Of a stretch of 48,328 nucleotides of DNA, positions 16,797 through 25,411 are shown in pieces (within the stretch, counting starts at the first letter, position 1; each line of letters opens with the position of its first letter). The DNA is from Candidatus Poribacteria bacterium (lineage in GTDB: Bacteria > Poribacteria > WGA-4E > WGA-3G): contig PYJD01000012.1 of assembly GCA_003635315.1 (NCBI GenBank), forward strand, positions 46,477-94,804, written 5' to 3'. The notes beneath the pieces were generated by a model. The model was given only the letters and a program-made list of their open reading frames with translations, made no database searches and was not told the origin of the DNA. Position numbers and translations under genes: made by a program.

Positions 16797-17096
16797 ATGA
16801 GAAATCATATAATTTTTGGTGTATTTTGTATTCTTATCATGACAATTGGGTTGTCTACTATGAATACCTCAAATGACAGGTTAGACAGAATAATTGATCA
16901 AGATTCTGAAATCAGTAATGCAGATTCGACTCAGATTAAGCTGAAAGAAGAAACAGACATATCTATAGAATTACACTGTATTACCGATTTTGTTATTGAC
17001 TATGTTATTCCCGCTTACATCGATTTCATGAACTCAAAGATTAACCAAAATAGGAATAAAAGACATAATTTAAATGGAGAAAATAATGATTTTTAG
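16797..17096 (+). CDS. Small signal-anchored hypothetical protein
   Basis: A 99-residue protein, 33 bp after the sigma fusion and overlapping the next gene. Residues 1-22 (MRNHIIFGVFCILIMTIGLS) form a signal peptide or anchor. The rest is polar, with one more hydrophobic stretch (ITDFVIDYVIPAYIDFM) near 62-78. GAGGA lies 8 nt before the ATG. No family is recognised. Its place between the sigma fusion and an exported protein suggests a shared operon. Confidence 0.6.
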   Translation: MRNHIIFGVFCILIMTIGLSTMNTSNDRLDRIIDQDSEISNADSTQIKLKEETDISIELHCITDFVIDYVIPAYIDFMNSKINQNRNKRHNLNGENNDF

Positions 17097-18909
17097 ATGC
17101 TTATCAAAACCCTTTATGGTAGTAATCCTATTGTGTATATTCTTCTATACAGATTTAGGTGCTGATACTAAACACTTAGAAATGGACTTACCCGAAAGAA
17201 TAAATGATAGCAGGTCAATTGATATTCCCAAGAAAAGTGTATTACAACTTATTCCTGATAACACATTGGCACTTATTTATTGTCCAAGTCTGAAGTTGTT
17301 AAATAATAAGATAAATATCATGGTTAGTGAATTAATGTCACAGGAAGACAGTGAAATGGAACTGCTGGCAAAAATCATTGCTTATGCTATAGGTCTGGAT
17401 TTTGAAAGATTAGATTCTTTAGAAGAATTGGGACTGGATTTTGAAAAGGATGTAGTAGTATTTTTTACAAGTTTTGATCCTGTGCATATTTCTACAGCAC
17501 TTCATTTAAAAGATCCTGAAATAATGAAAGAGTTAATTACATCCGAGGCTGAAGACCTTCCATCCAATACCTATAAAGGAGCTACATATTGGAGTACTAT
17601 AGATGGGATGAAGAATTTCGCTATCTTGGATGAGTATTTTCTTTTTTCTCAACAAATTGATGTATGTATAAACATGATAGACATAAGAAATGGAACTATA
17701 GAATCTAAAAAACCTAATCAAGATTATGAGATCTTTCTATCAGATGTTTTAAATAATAGTAATGATATTAGTTATTTTTATGATTCTATAGGGATAAAAA
17801 CATCCCCTCATAGATCTCTTATGGAGGAATTAGAATCAGATAAGGGTAATTTTGAAGGACAGAATAATCAAAGACTGAAAATGATATATAATAAATTCTT
17901 TGGTAGTGTGGGTACATATCTAAATGATAAGTTTCAATCCATAAGTGGATCTGTACAGTTCCAGGAAACCGATATTATTCTTAAACAATTCCTACACATA
18001 GAAAATGAAAGTAAATTACTTGATACTGATGGGATTATAATGATGGGAGAAAACGGATATTATCAATTACCCGAAACATCAATTCTCAAGGGATCAATTC
18101 AAGGTAGTCCTGAATTAATTGGTATGATGAGCAAATTATTATTATATAATTTTCCAAAAGATACGCCAGAACAAAGTGATAAATTAGGACATCTCCAACA
18201 GGAACTACAACTATTCCATAGTTCAATGGTAGATGGTGTTCAAGGATCTGTTAACTTTGAAGATTCCTTATTACCGGATTATCTATTCATTTATGATGTA
18301 AAGGATGAGATGAAAGCTAAAACCTATATAGATGTGGATTTTAGTGAAGCAATATCTGGCTTTTATGGTGCACAAAAGGGAGTACCAATCATTCATACCG
18401 ATGTGGAAATAGGCAGTTATGTTTTTCCAGAACTAATTCCCACAATTGCTAAAAAAGAACCTAACCAGTCTGAGATATTACCGTTTGAATGGAATTTGTA
18501 TTATGCGTTCAAGAATGGGAAATTGTATTTTTCTATGGCAAGTGAACCGATGATGCTAAAATTAGCATTGGATAAGAATGCATTGACAAGAATAGAAAGC
18601 TCAATTAGTGAGAGTGAGCAGAAACTTATTGATAATTTGGATACAGATAGCAACATTCTATTATTGTTTTCACCAATTATCGCAGTAAAAAAAATAATGC
18701 CATTGTTAGCAAAAATGGATATGCCTGGGGCTTATTCATTGAATGCTTATACAGTTATGTTTGATTCTCTTCCAGATAATTACAGTATCGGGTTCTCTGC
18801 GAAGACTGAAGCGGAAGGTATAAATACCAAACTCATGATTACCCTTGGTGATTTTAAATCACTTTTTCAGTTCTTAAGTGTCATGTTTTCAACAGAAAGC
18901 ACCGATTAA
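17086..18909 (+). CDS. Exported protein, DUF3352-like layout
   Basis: A 607-residue protein starting at ATG 17086 (GGAG 6 nt upstream, 11-nt overlap with the gene before); an in-frame ATG at 17074 adds four residues. Residues 1-25 are a signal peptide. The body has repeated alpha/beta pieces such as LIPDNTLALIYCPSLKLLNN, DVVVFFTSFDP and NFAILDEYFLFSQQ, and near the end NGKLYFSMASEPMMLKLAL. This build (a protein that scores its own substrate positions in DUF3352 families) is only a resemblance. Function unknown; probably periplasmic and co-transcribed with the sigma fusion. Confidence 0.6.
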   Translation: MIFRCLSKPFMVVILLCIFFYTDLGADTKHLEMDLPERINDSRSIDIPKKSVLQLIPDNTLALIYCPSLKLLNNKINIMVSELMSQEDSEMELLAKIIAYAIGLDFERLDSLEELGLDFEKDVVVFFTSFDPVHISTALHLKDPEIMKELITSEAEDLPSNTYKGATYWSTIDGMKNFAILDEYFLFSQQIDVCINMIDIRNGTIESKKPNQDYEIFLSDVLNNSNDISYFYDSIGIKTSPHRSLMEELESDKGNFEGQNNQRLKMIYNKFFGSVGTYLNDKFQSISGSVQFQETDIILKQFLHIENESKLLDTDGIIMMGENGYYQLPETSILKGSIQGSPELIGMMSKLLLYNFPKDTPEQSDKLGHLQQELQLFHSSMVDGVQGSVNFEDSLLPDYLFIYDVKDEMKAKTYIDVDFSEAISGFYGAQKGVPIIHTDVEIGSYVFPELIPTIAKKEPNQSEILPFEWNLYYAFKNGKLYFSMASEPMMLKLALDKNALTRIESSISESEQKLIDNLDTDSNILLLFSPIIAVKKIMPLLAKMDMPGAYSLNAYTVMFDSLPDNYSIGFSAKTEAEGINTKLMITLGDFKSLFQFLSVMFSTESTD

Positions 18910-18921
18910 GACATTGGTGCT
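18898..18921 (+). terminator. Weak hairpin over the stop codon
   Basis: AGCACCGAT (18898-18906) pairs with ATTGGTGCT (18913-18921) with one G-T pair around a 6-nt loop that contains the stop. The downstream run is only GTTTACTT, so this may be a partial terminator within the cluster. Confidence 0.35.
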
Positions 18922-18988
18922 GTTTACTTATAATATATTGCATCTACCCATTAACAGTGATACCATATAAGAAAAACGAGGTTAGAAA

Positions 18989-19771
18989 ATGAAAAAACCA
19001 ATATTTTTCTTACTATTAGGGTTAGGTGTACTGCTTCTTGTTGGTGGAATAGTCGTTTTTGTTCCGATTTTTAAGAATATGTATGCTGAAATGGGAGAAA
19101 TTATAGATAAACAAACTGAATATAGACGGGAACTTAGAAATTATGCCTTCCAGCCGTTGACAGAAGAACAGGATATCTTACTTGCACAAATAGAAGAGAA
19201 CCCATCTACTCAAGAATCAAATAGTTTAGATGTAATATTATCCACAGAAGAATACCTTACCTATATAAACAATAAGTATAACTCTGAATATACAGATTAT
19301 CTTTCCTATATACATTCCATGCCGGACACAAACCATAGAATGGTTCTACTCGAAAGACTTAATACTATTTTGGATACCGAAGTAAGGGAAGATGAAGAGA
19401 ATATATGGGTAGATTTCTATTATACCATTCGAAACTGGAGCAAATCCGGTAAGAATCAATTAAATAGTCGTAAAGAATTCCAAGATCTACTCACGAAAGA
19501 GTTAGTAGATCCTTTAATGAAATACACGAAATCTGGGTTCTCAGTAAAAACAGTTCAAATGGGTATGATTTCAGCAATGATGATTGATGATACTGAAATT
19601 TTCCATAAAGCATGGCAATCTCGAATGAGAACATTTGGTGAACATAAAGGGATATTGTATGCAGCAATTGCAACACCGGATGAATTTGCTTTAATGCGTT
19701 CCTTTTTTGAGGATGATGTTTCTTTTAGACAATGGATTGTAGATCCCTTTGAGATAAAAGAACCGGAGTAA
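18989..19771 (+). CDS. Membrane-anchored hypothetical protein
   Basis: A 260-residue protein. Residues 1-28 (MKKPIFFLLLGLGVLLLVGG...) are an N-terminal transmembrane anchor. The remainder is helical and acidic, with no motif I recognise; QTEYRRELRNYAFQPLTEEQ after the anchor suggests a coiled stalk. GAGG lies 7 nt before the ATG. It follows the sigma-fusion cluster in the same direction and may be its last member. It converges on the 6PGDH-like gene. Confidence 0.6.
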   Translation: MKKPIFFLLLGLGVLLLVGGIVVFVPIFKNMYAEMGEIIDKQTEYRRELRNYAFQPLTEEQDILLAQIEENPSTQESNSLDVILSTEEYLTYINNKYNSEYTDYLSYIHSMPDTNHRMVLLERLNTILDTEVREDEENIWVDFYYTIRNWSKSGKNQLNSRKEFQDLLTKELVDPLMKYTKSGFSVKTVQMGMISAMMIDDTEIFHKAWQSRMRTFGEHKGILYAAIATPDEFALMRSFFEDDVSFRQWIVDPFEIKEPE

Positions 19772-19876
19772 TCACAAGAGGAAAAGTAGGAGTTAAGACT
19801 ATTATCTTGGTAAGTATTTTGATTTTTCAATATTGATTCTTGCGAAATCAATAAATACCTATTTACGACAGAGAAT

Positions 19877-20755
19877 CTAATTATTGTCCGTCTGTTTTGC
19901 CAGGACACCTACCAATTCTGTCAATGAAGGAAACTTGTCCCTTTCTTCTGGTGAAAGATCTGCCAGATGTGTATCACTTACTAAACGGTATATGTCAGCT
20001 GCACCAGCCAATATATGGGGTGTTAGTCCGACGTATTCGAATGTAGCGGAAATTTCCTCCATCTCCCCAATCCAACGTCTTGCCTTTGGTGGCATACTTG
20101 GAAGACCGTTTTCCATTCGCTCATAGAGTGCTGATTGACTGAGTTTAAATTCAGTAGAAAGTGCATCAGAAACACCAAGCTTCTCCGCTGCAGTGAGTAA
20201 TTCCGTACAAAGGGCGGTTAACCCTTTTGTCAAGGAAGCGTAGCACATTTTAATTGCTGATGCCAGACCAACCTCCTCACCCAGGGGACGAACATCTAAA
20301 CCGTAATTATTCAATGTGATAAACGGATCAAGGTTTATACCAGAAACATAGAATCGTGTTCTACCGGGTGTTCGGGGTGGAGGTCCAATTATGGAAGCAT
20401 CTATGAATGTAGCACCCGCGGCATCAATCTTCTCCCCAATTTTTCGTACAGTCTGTGGAGCAATCGCATTGCAATCAGCATAAGCTAAAGTAGTATCTGT
20501 TTGTAATAGTGCATCACATATTGTTTGAGCGGCTTGAGATGCATGGGCGGGTACCATAATTGATAAGATTAAATCCGCTTCATTGACAAAATTTGAAAAG
20601 GACTCTACATCCTTGATACCTGCTTTTTCTGAGAGTTCTCGTGTGCGTTGACTTCTACCTTCAAGACAAGTGATAACACGGAGACCATTCTGGTGTAATA
20701 CCTCACCTACAGAATGTCCCATATCACCTGGACTATATATACCTATGGTATTCAC
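19877..20755 (-). CDS. NAD(P)-dependent 6PGDH-like reductase with DUF1932 C-terminus
   Basis: A 292-residue beta-hydroxyacid dehydrogenase-like protein. The N-terminal Rossmann loop is IGIYSPGDMGHSVGEVL (residues 4-20). LSIMVPAHASQAAQTI near 64-79 and FIDASIIGPPPRTPG near 116-130 match the 6-phosphogluconate dehydrogenase NAD-binding domain. The all-helical C-terminus (ASAIKMCYASLTKGLTALCTELLTAAE) is of the DUF1932 kind. The substrate is unknown. The start is GTG 20755 with AGAGGA about 9 nt upstream. Confidence 0.8.
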   Translation of the reverse strand: MNTIGIYSPGDMGHSVGEVLHQNGLRVITCLEGRSQRTRELSEKAGIKDVESFSNFVNEADLILSIMVPAHASQAAQTICDALLQTDTTLAYADCNAIAPQTVRKIGEKIDAAGATFIDASIIGPPPRTPGRTRFYVSGINLDPFITLNNYGLDVRPLGEEVGLASAIKMCYASLTKGLTALCTELLTAAEKLGVSDALSTEFKLSQSALYERMENGLPSMPPKARRWIGEMEEISATFEYVGLTPHILAGAADIYRLVSDTHLADLSPEERDKFPSLTELVGVLAKQTDNN

Positions 20756-20812
20756 TTTGGATTTCCTCTATGTATTGTTCTTATTGAAAAATTGGATGAA
20801 CATAAAACCAAA

Positions 20813-20839
20813 ATCGGCGTGCATGAGAAGCACGCCGAT
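20813..20839 (-). terminator. Intrinsic terminator after the NHL-NicO unit
   Basis: ATCGGCGTGC (20813-20822) and GCACGCCGAT (20830-20839) form a perfect 10-bp GC-rich stem with a 7-nt loop. On the minus strand it is followed by TTTTGGTTTT, so it fits termination of the NicO transcript. Confidence 0.7.
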
Positions 20840-20901
20840 ATGGGATTCAAGACAATTGATGATGCTATTGGAAGACTGGAAGAATTTCTATCCTGTTAGG
20901 T

Positions 20902-21834
20902 TTAAATATGACCACCAACATCCGTAAGTGCTTTGAAGACCAAGACAGCTCCGAGTAAAATTACAACACTCGCACTGATAATCGGCATTCGTTTTAACCA
21001 AATACCTTCACCAGTAAACCGTTCAATCATTGGTTTTGCCAATACCATTAGTATGCCAATTGCTACTAACACAGCAGCAAGTCCTAACGAGAACGCACAA
21101 AGGATAATCACTCCCCAAGTAAGTTTGTTTAGACTGATTGCAAACAATAGACCCAAAAGAGCATCCACACAAGGGACAATTCCTCCTGATATACCGAGAG
21201 TTAATATACCCCAGAAACCTGTTCTGTCTGATGGGACATGACTATGCGCATGTCCACCACCGTGGCTGTGAACGTGTCCGTGAGAGTGATCATGACCATG
21301 TCCATGACTGTGATCGTGTCCATGACTGTGGTCGTGTCCATGTCCGTGATTATGTCCGTGTTCGTGATTTTGACGATGTCCACCAGTATAGTATTGTTTA
21401 ATATTTCTACTCAATAACCATGCACCAATACCAACGATAAGAACACCAGAAACCAGACTTAGCCACATGACAACTGATTCATGTTGTATACGATTTTTAG
21501 CTAACAATAGAATCACACCAAGAGCAATTACACTAAATGTGTGCGTGAAGGTTACAACCAAACCGAGGAAAATTGCATCAATGACCCTCCCTTTTGAACC
21601 GACAAGATACGCTGCAACAACTGCCTTCCCATGTCCTGGTGTTAATGCATGTAAACCTCCCAACACAAATGACACAACCAAGGCTACAATTGCGAATTGT
21701 ATCGTGATGTTCTGTGTAAAAAACTTCTTAAGGTGATCACCCGAATGTTCGTGATCTGGACCAGCATAAGCGATGGTACATGCTAAGATTGTTATAAAAA
21801 TTAGACTGAAAATAGCAACAGAATATTTCTTCAA
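20902..21834 (-). CDS. NicO/RcnA-type nickel-cobalt transporter
   Basis: A 310-residue inner-membrane metal transporter. Residues 1-24 look like a signal sequence ending in AYA-GPDHEH. HALTPGHGK (62-70) and SGGIVPC (216-222) are the two NicO signature motifs. Between them residues 153-199 hold 22 histidines in HG/HD/HS alternation, a metal-binding loop longer than in many relatives. Export or import of Ni/Co (or another divalent metal) cannot be told apart here. The start is TTG 21834, with the GAGGA site embedded in the last codons of the NHL gene 5 bp upstream, so the two are probably coupled. Confidence 0.88.
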   Translation of the reverse strand: MKKYSVAIFSLIFITILACTIAYAGPDHEHSGDHLKKFFTQNITIQFAIVALVVSFVLGGLHALTPGHGKAVVAAYLVGSKGRVIDAIFLGLVVTFTHTFSVIALGVILLLAKNRIQHESVVMWLSLVSGVLIVGIGAWLLSRNIKQYYTGGHRQNHEHGHNHGHGHDHSHGHDHSHGHGHDHSHGHVHSHGGGHAHSHVPSDRTGFWGILTLGISGGIVPCVDALLGLLFAISLNKLTWGVIILCAFSLGLAAVLVAIGILMVLAKPMIERFTGEGIWLKRMPIISASVVILLGAVLVFKALTDVGGHI

Positions 21835-21839
21835 AACAA

Positions 21840-22688
21840 TTAAATCCTCGCAAACTTTTGTAGACGTTTTTCAGCAATTACTTCACTAACATAGATGTCT
21901 TCATTTGAATCAATCCATATTCCGTGTGGGGAATCGCTAAATTGACCGGGATTACTCCCTTTTTCTCCCCATCTACCAATTATATTACCGTCAAGTGTCA
22001 TAATACAGATACTTTGGTGTCCTTCTGCAATATGTATAATATCATCTGAATCAATAAATAAGTCGTTTGGTGAACCAAGGTCTGTCCACTCAGTCAGAAA
22101 TTCACCTTCATTATTAAAAATCTGACATCGGAGATTACCTCTGTCAAGGATATATACACGGTTATTTTTATCTACAGTAACATCATGAGGTAGGTTGAAT
22201 TCTCCTGGTCCTGTGCCGGGTGCTCCCCAAGAAACGATTACATCACCGTCTGCTGTCATACGATGTACGCGTGATTGTCCGTAACCATCTGAAACATACA
22301 TCTCTCCAGATGGGGCAAGCACTGCACGTGTAGGTTGGTTGAAGGGTGTTCCTGGGGTTCCAGGTTGATCTACGGTACCGAATGTCTTTAACAATTCACC
22401 ATCAAGTGAAAACTTACGTACGGTGTGATCCATTGTATCAGTAGTATAAATTTCATCATCTGGACTAATCCAGATACCGTGTGGTTTTTGGAATATATCC
22501 TTTCCCCATTCAGCAATGAGTGTACCATCAGGATCAAATACAAGCATAGCAGGGACAGGACTCCGATTGTAAACATATACTCTGTCATTCGAGTCGCAGG
22601 CTACACCAGAAACGAGTCCAAGTTGAGGTGTCATCCCCCAATTTTCTACAACTTCATATTTGTATTTATCTGTACCAAAAATTGACAT
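21840..22688 (-). CDS. NHL-repeat propeller protein
   Basis: A 282-residue protein made of about six NHL repeats: KPHGIWISPDDEIYTTDTMD, QPTRAVLAPSGEMYVSDGYG, LPHDVTVDKNNRVYILDRGN, SPNDLFIDSDDIIHIAEGHQ and SPHGIWIDSNEDIYVSEV are successive blades. The pattern resembles the peptidyl-hydroxyglycine lyase-like NHL proteins. There is no signal peptide, so it may be cytoplasmic. AAGGA precedes the ATG. It lies 5 bp before the NicO gene; whether it serves the transporter is unknown. Confidence 0.82.
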   Translation of the reverse strand: MSIFGTDKYKYEVVENWGMTPQLGLVSGVACDSNDRVYVYNRSPVPAMLVFDPDGTLIAEWGKDIFQKPHGIWISPDDEIYTTDTMDHTVRKFSLDGELLKTFGTVDQPGTPGTPFNQPTRAVLAPSGEMYVSDGYGQSRVHRMTADGDVIVSWGAPGTGPGEFNLPHDVTVDKNNRVYILDRGNLRCQIFNNEGEFLTEWTDLGSPNDLFIDSDDIIHIAEGHQSICIMTLDGNIIGRWGEKGSNPGQFSDSPHGIWIDSNEDIYVSEVIAEKRLQKFARI

Positions 22689-23040
22689 AAATCCTTTTTG
22701 ACTGCAAAATACGGGAATTCAAAACCTTATTCGTATGATTGGTTATAATGAAATTATACAGAATGTAGATAGTATTGTTAGTGTAAATATAATTGCATTC
22801 CCTAAATTTATGTATTAGAATACGGCATTTTAATTCTAAATGCAAGAATTTTTTGAGATAATTCCACATGAGTCCTTACATTCAAGGGGTTATGTGTATC
22901 AGAGAAGAGAATAAATGAAGGAAATGACAGATAAGGCAACTGAATAATTACTTGGACATACTCTATCTTTTAGATAGTCTTAGTTAAATAGTAATTGTTA
23001 TTAATAGATAATCATAGATATCTTGGTTACATATCATTCA
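22689..23040. other. Intergenic region, about 350 bp
   Basis: AT-rich, with no gene-like frame, no consensus promoter and only weak inverted repeats (for example around 22795-22850). It must hold the promoter for the NHL-NicO unit and the 3' end of the beta-barrel gene's transcript... the latter ends at its left side on the opposite flank, where I see no terminator. Confidence 0.35.
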
Positions 23041-24828
23041 TTAGAAAAAACCGTATATGTATAAAACAGCACGAATTGTATCTGCTTGCTGAAAACCTGT
23101 AGCATAGAGATCATTCGTTTCATCTAAATAGGTGTAATTATTCTTACCAAAGAAATGTGTGATTTCAAAATTTAATCGAAATGTCCTGTTAAGGTCATAA
23201 TTGATTCCACCACCCCAATCGGACAAATTTGCAAAGAAATCGAAATATCTGAAATTGCTACGATCCAATGCGTCATTGATAAAATCAAGTCGGATCGTAC
23301 TGAAATAACCGTACACACGTGCTTCACGATATCTGTAGATGCTATGGTCTCTAACCCATATTAAATCAAACTGAATTCTGTTATCCAAGGAAGTTTCTGT
23401 GGACTTGTCATCTTGATTAAATGTACCTCGAAAATCTTCAAAGTCTCGTGATCTATAATAGCTGGTATCTGTCATTCTAAGTAGTGTCAATTGATTGGAT
23501 ATTCCAATTCGAAAGTCCTCATTGAAGTCATAAGAAAAGGTTAGATGCGCATCTGCAGCATCCTGAATAATTTTCTCGTCAAAATCAGACTTAGTGTATA
23601 GATCAGCATCCAGATCATCCTGATTGTCTATTTCAATATCTTGAATATCACGTGTATATCGTAGCTTTAGTTCCGATTGAAACATAGAAGAAAACAGTGA
23701 GGATTTTGGGATATATTTTCTGAAGTGTAATTTTTCTGTATTTAAATAATACAGGCTTCCATCAGGATCAATTCCTTTCAGTTTAAGTCCTACCTCTTCT
23801 TCAGATTCTCTTTGAAATGGAATCAGAATCTGTTGGGTGATTTCACCCTTTGTGTTAATCCGTTGTATTCTTCGGATACGATATCGAAACGATCTTGAGA
23901 ACGCGTCATATCGAGGGGTTGGATCATGTAGCCGTTTAGGTAAAGTAGATAAAAAGTCCTTTAGATATTTTGCTTTGTCTGCGATCAGTAATGAACCGTC
24001 CTGTAAGGAGGCTACCTTAAAAGGTTCAATAAACTGTCCAATGTCATCCCCATGTTCCCCGATTGACTTTATGAATTTTCCTGATGAATCATATTTGATG
24101 ATTCTGTGTCCCGCCTTATCTACAATAAATAGATTCTCGGAGTTATCAACTGAGAGATCTACAGGTTTTATTACTTGCCCAACGCCTGGTTGAGAAATAG
24201 GGAATTTTCCTATCAGGATACCTTTTGAATCAAGCTTGTAAATAATCCCATCATCACAAATATATAGGTTATCTTGAGAATCTATTGTGAGTAGTAAGTT
24301 CCGTTTTGTGTCGCCATTTGGGATTATAAGTGCATATTTCCCATCATCATCTAAACCAGGGGCAGCAGCCTCAAGTGTATCAATTCTTTTGCTAAAGTCC
24401 TGTAGAGGTATAGTAGTTATATAAACTCCATTTTCATCGAATTTGTGAATACCTGGACCATAGTTATAGATTTTAGGATCTTTTGTATCTGTAATATGTA
24501 TGAGAGTCCAATCCATTACATAAATTGATTTGTCAAGACCTATAGTAATAGATGTAGGATTGATAAACCGAAAATTTGATGATTCTGTAATCTTGATCTC
24601 AAATACAAAAGCACCGGTCTCATTAAACTTATGTATTTTAAAGTTCTCTGTATCCGTGATATAGATGTTCCCATCGTTATCAAATGCGGTAAACAATTTC
24701 TTGGCAAATTGTCCTTGTCCTTCACCTTTTTCACCGAATTCATTTAAGAATGTGTATTCTTGTATAGCAAAGAGATTAATAGGAAGTAAGAATAGAAATG
24801 TAATAATGCAATATCTCTGTAACGACAT
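23041..24828 (-). CDS. NHL propeller fused to outer-membrane beta-barrel
   Basis: A 595-residue exported protein. Residues 1-21 are a signal peptide (ending LFA-IQEY). Residues about 25-300 are NHL repeats (KLFTAFDNDGNIYITDTENF, KPVDLSVDNSENLFIVDKAG, IEPFKVASLQDGSLLIADKA). From about 385 the sequence turns into alternating strands (LKLRYTRDIQDIEI, DAHLTFSYDFNEDFRIGIS, ARVYGYFSTIRLDFI, TFRLNFEITHFFG) and ends AVLYIYGFF with the terminal Phe typical of outer-membrane barrels. The propeller would therefore be displayed on an outer-membrane anchor. No Shine-Dalgarno is evident. It follows nusB by 48 bp on the same strand. Confidence 0.72.
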   Translation of the reverse strand: MSLQRYCIITFLFLLPINLFAIQEYTFLNEFGEKGEGQGQFAKKLFTAFDNDGNIYITDTENFKIHKFNETGAFVFEIKITESSNFRFINPTSITIGLDKSIYVMDWTLIHITDTKDPKIYNYGPGIHKFDENGVYITTIPLQDFSKRIDTLEAAAPGLDDDGKYALIIPNGDTKRNLLLTIDSQDNLYICDDGIIYKLDSKGILIGKFPISQPGVGQVIKPVDLSVDNSENLFIVDKAGHRIIKYDSSGKFIKSIGEHGDDIGQFIEPFKVASLQDGSLLIADKAKYLKDFLSTLPKRLHDPTPRYDAFSRSFRYRIRRIQRINTKGEITQQILIPFQRESEEEVGLKLKGIDPDGSLYYLNTEKLHFRKYIPKSSLFSSMFQSELKLRYTRDIQDIEIDNQDDLDADLYTKSDFDEKIIQDAADAHLTFSYDFNEDFRIGISNQLTLLRMTDTSYYRSRDFEDFRGTFNQDDKSTETSLDNRIQFDLIWVRDHSIYRYREARVYGYFSTIRLDFINDALDRSNFRYFDFFANLSDWGGGINYDLNRTFRLNFEITHFFGKNNYTYLDETNDLYATGFQQADTIRAVLYIYGFF

Positions 24829-24876
24829 TTAATATATGGGTATTTTGTTAAGATGTATATTTGAACTATAGATATA

Positions 24877-25296
24877 TTAGTCCAATAAGGTCTTCTCGTG
24901 TCTTTTACGGATGTTATCAAGGACACCGTTGATAAACTTTGGTGAATCTTGTGTGCTAAATGATTTGGCTATCTCTATAGCTTCATTGATAGAGGTGGCA
25001 GCATCAATTTCATCCACATAAAGGATTTCATAGGTAGCAATCCTTAGGATAACCAAATCAACAACAGGGAAACGATGCTTTTTCCAGTTTTTAGAAGAAG
25101 CATCAATTTCAGCATCAATTTTCTCAATATTCTCAATAGATCCATTGACGAGTTTATCGGTAAAAGGATGGTTGGCTTGCTCGGAATCATGATTCTTCCA
25201 AAAATCTTCAATAACTGTATTGATAGGAGCGTTGATTAGATGAGAATTAAATAGGATTTGCATCGCGAGGATGCGGGATTGTCTACGTGTAGCCAT
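24877..25296 (-). CDS. nusB: Transcription antitermination factor NusB
   Basis: A 139-residue all-helical protein that joins NusE/S10 on boxA RNA for rRNA antitermination. RRQSRILAMQILFNS at the N-terminus and the C-terminal SINEAIEIAKSFSTQDSPKF followed by INGVLDNI are family hallmarks. It has its own consensus promoter at 25339-25367. The usual ribH neighbour is absent. Confidence 0.94.
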   Translation of the reverse strand: MATRRQSRILAMQILFNSHLINAPINTVIEDFWKNHDSEQANHPFTDKLVNGSIENIEKIDAEIDASSKNWKKHRFPVVDLVILRIATYEILYVDEIDAATSINEAIEIAKSFSTQDSPKFINGVLDNIRKRHEKTLLD

Positions 25297-25338
25297 TTAT
25301 GATCCAAATATGAAGGTTTCTATTGTATTATCAATAAT

Positions 25339-25367
25339 ATTATAAGGTTTATTCTCTGGTGTGTCAA
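25339..25367 (-). promoter_or_regulatory. Consensus sigma-70 promoter of nusB
   Basis: TTGACA (25367-25362), a 17-bp spacer and TATAAT (25344-25339) on the minus strand, a perfect consensus. Transcription would start near 25332, about 36 nt before the nusB ATG. Confidence 0.8.
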
Positions 25368-25411
25368 AGAAAATAGGGCAGCCATGATTCTCCTACTTGA
25401 GCAATTTTTGG

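Noticed and set aside
20714..20899. Plus-strand frame reading KIGVHEKHADMGFKTIDDAIG over the gap between the 6PGDH-like and NicO genes
   Set aside because: It begins inside the opposite-strand gene, has no ribosome site, and its core is the arms of the perfect hairpin 20813-20839, which works better as the NicO terminator.
21201..21401. Plus- and minus-strand frames across the NicO His-rich loop
   Set aside because: They are alternative readings of the repetitive CATGG/CATGT-type DNA that encodes the histidine loop.
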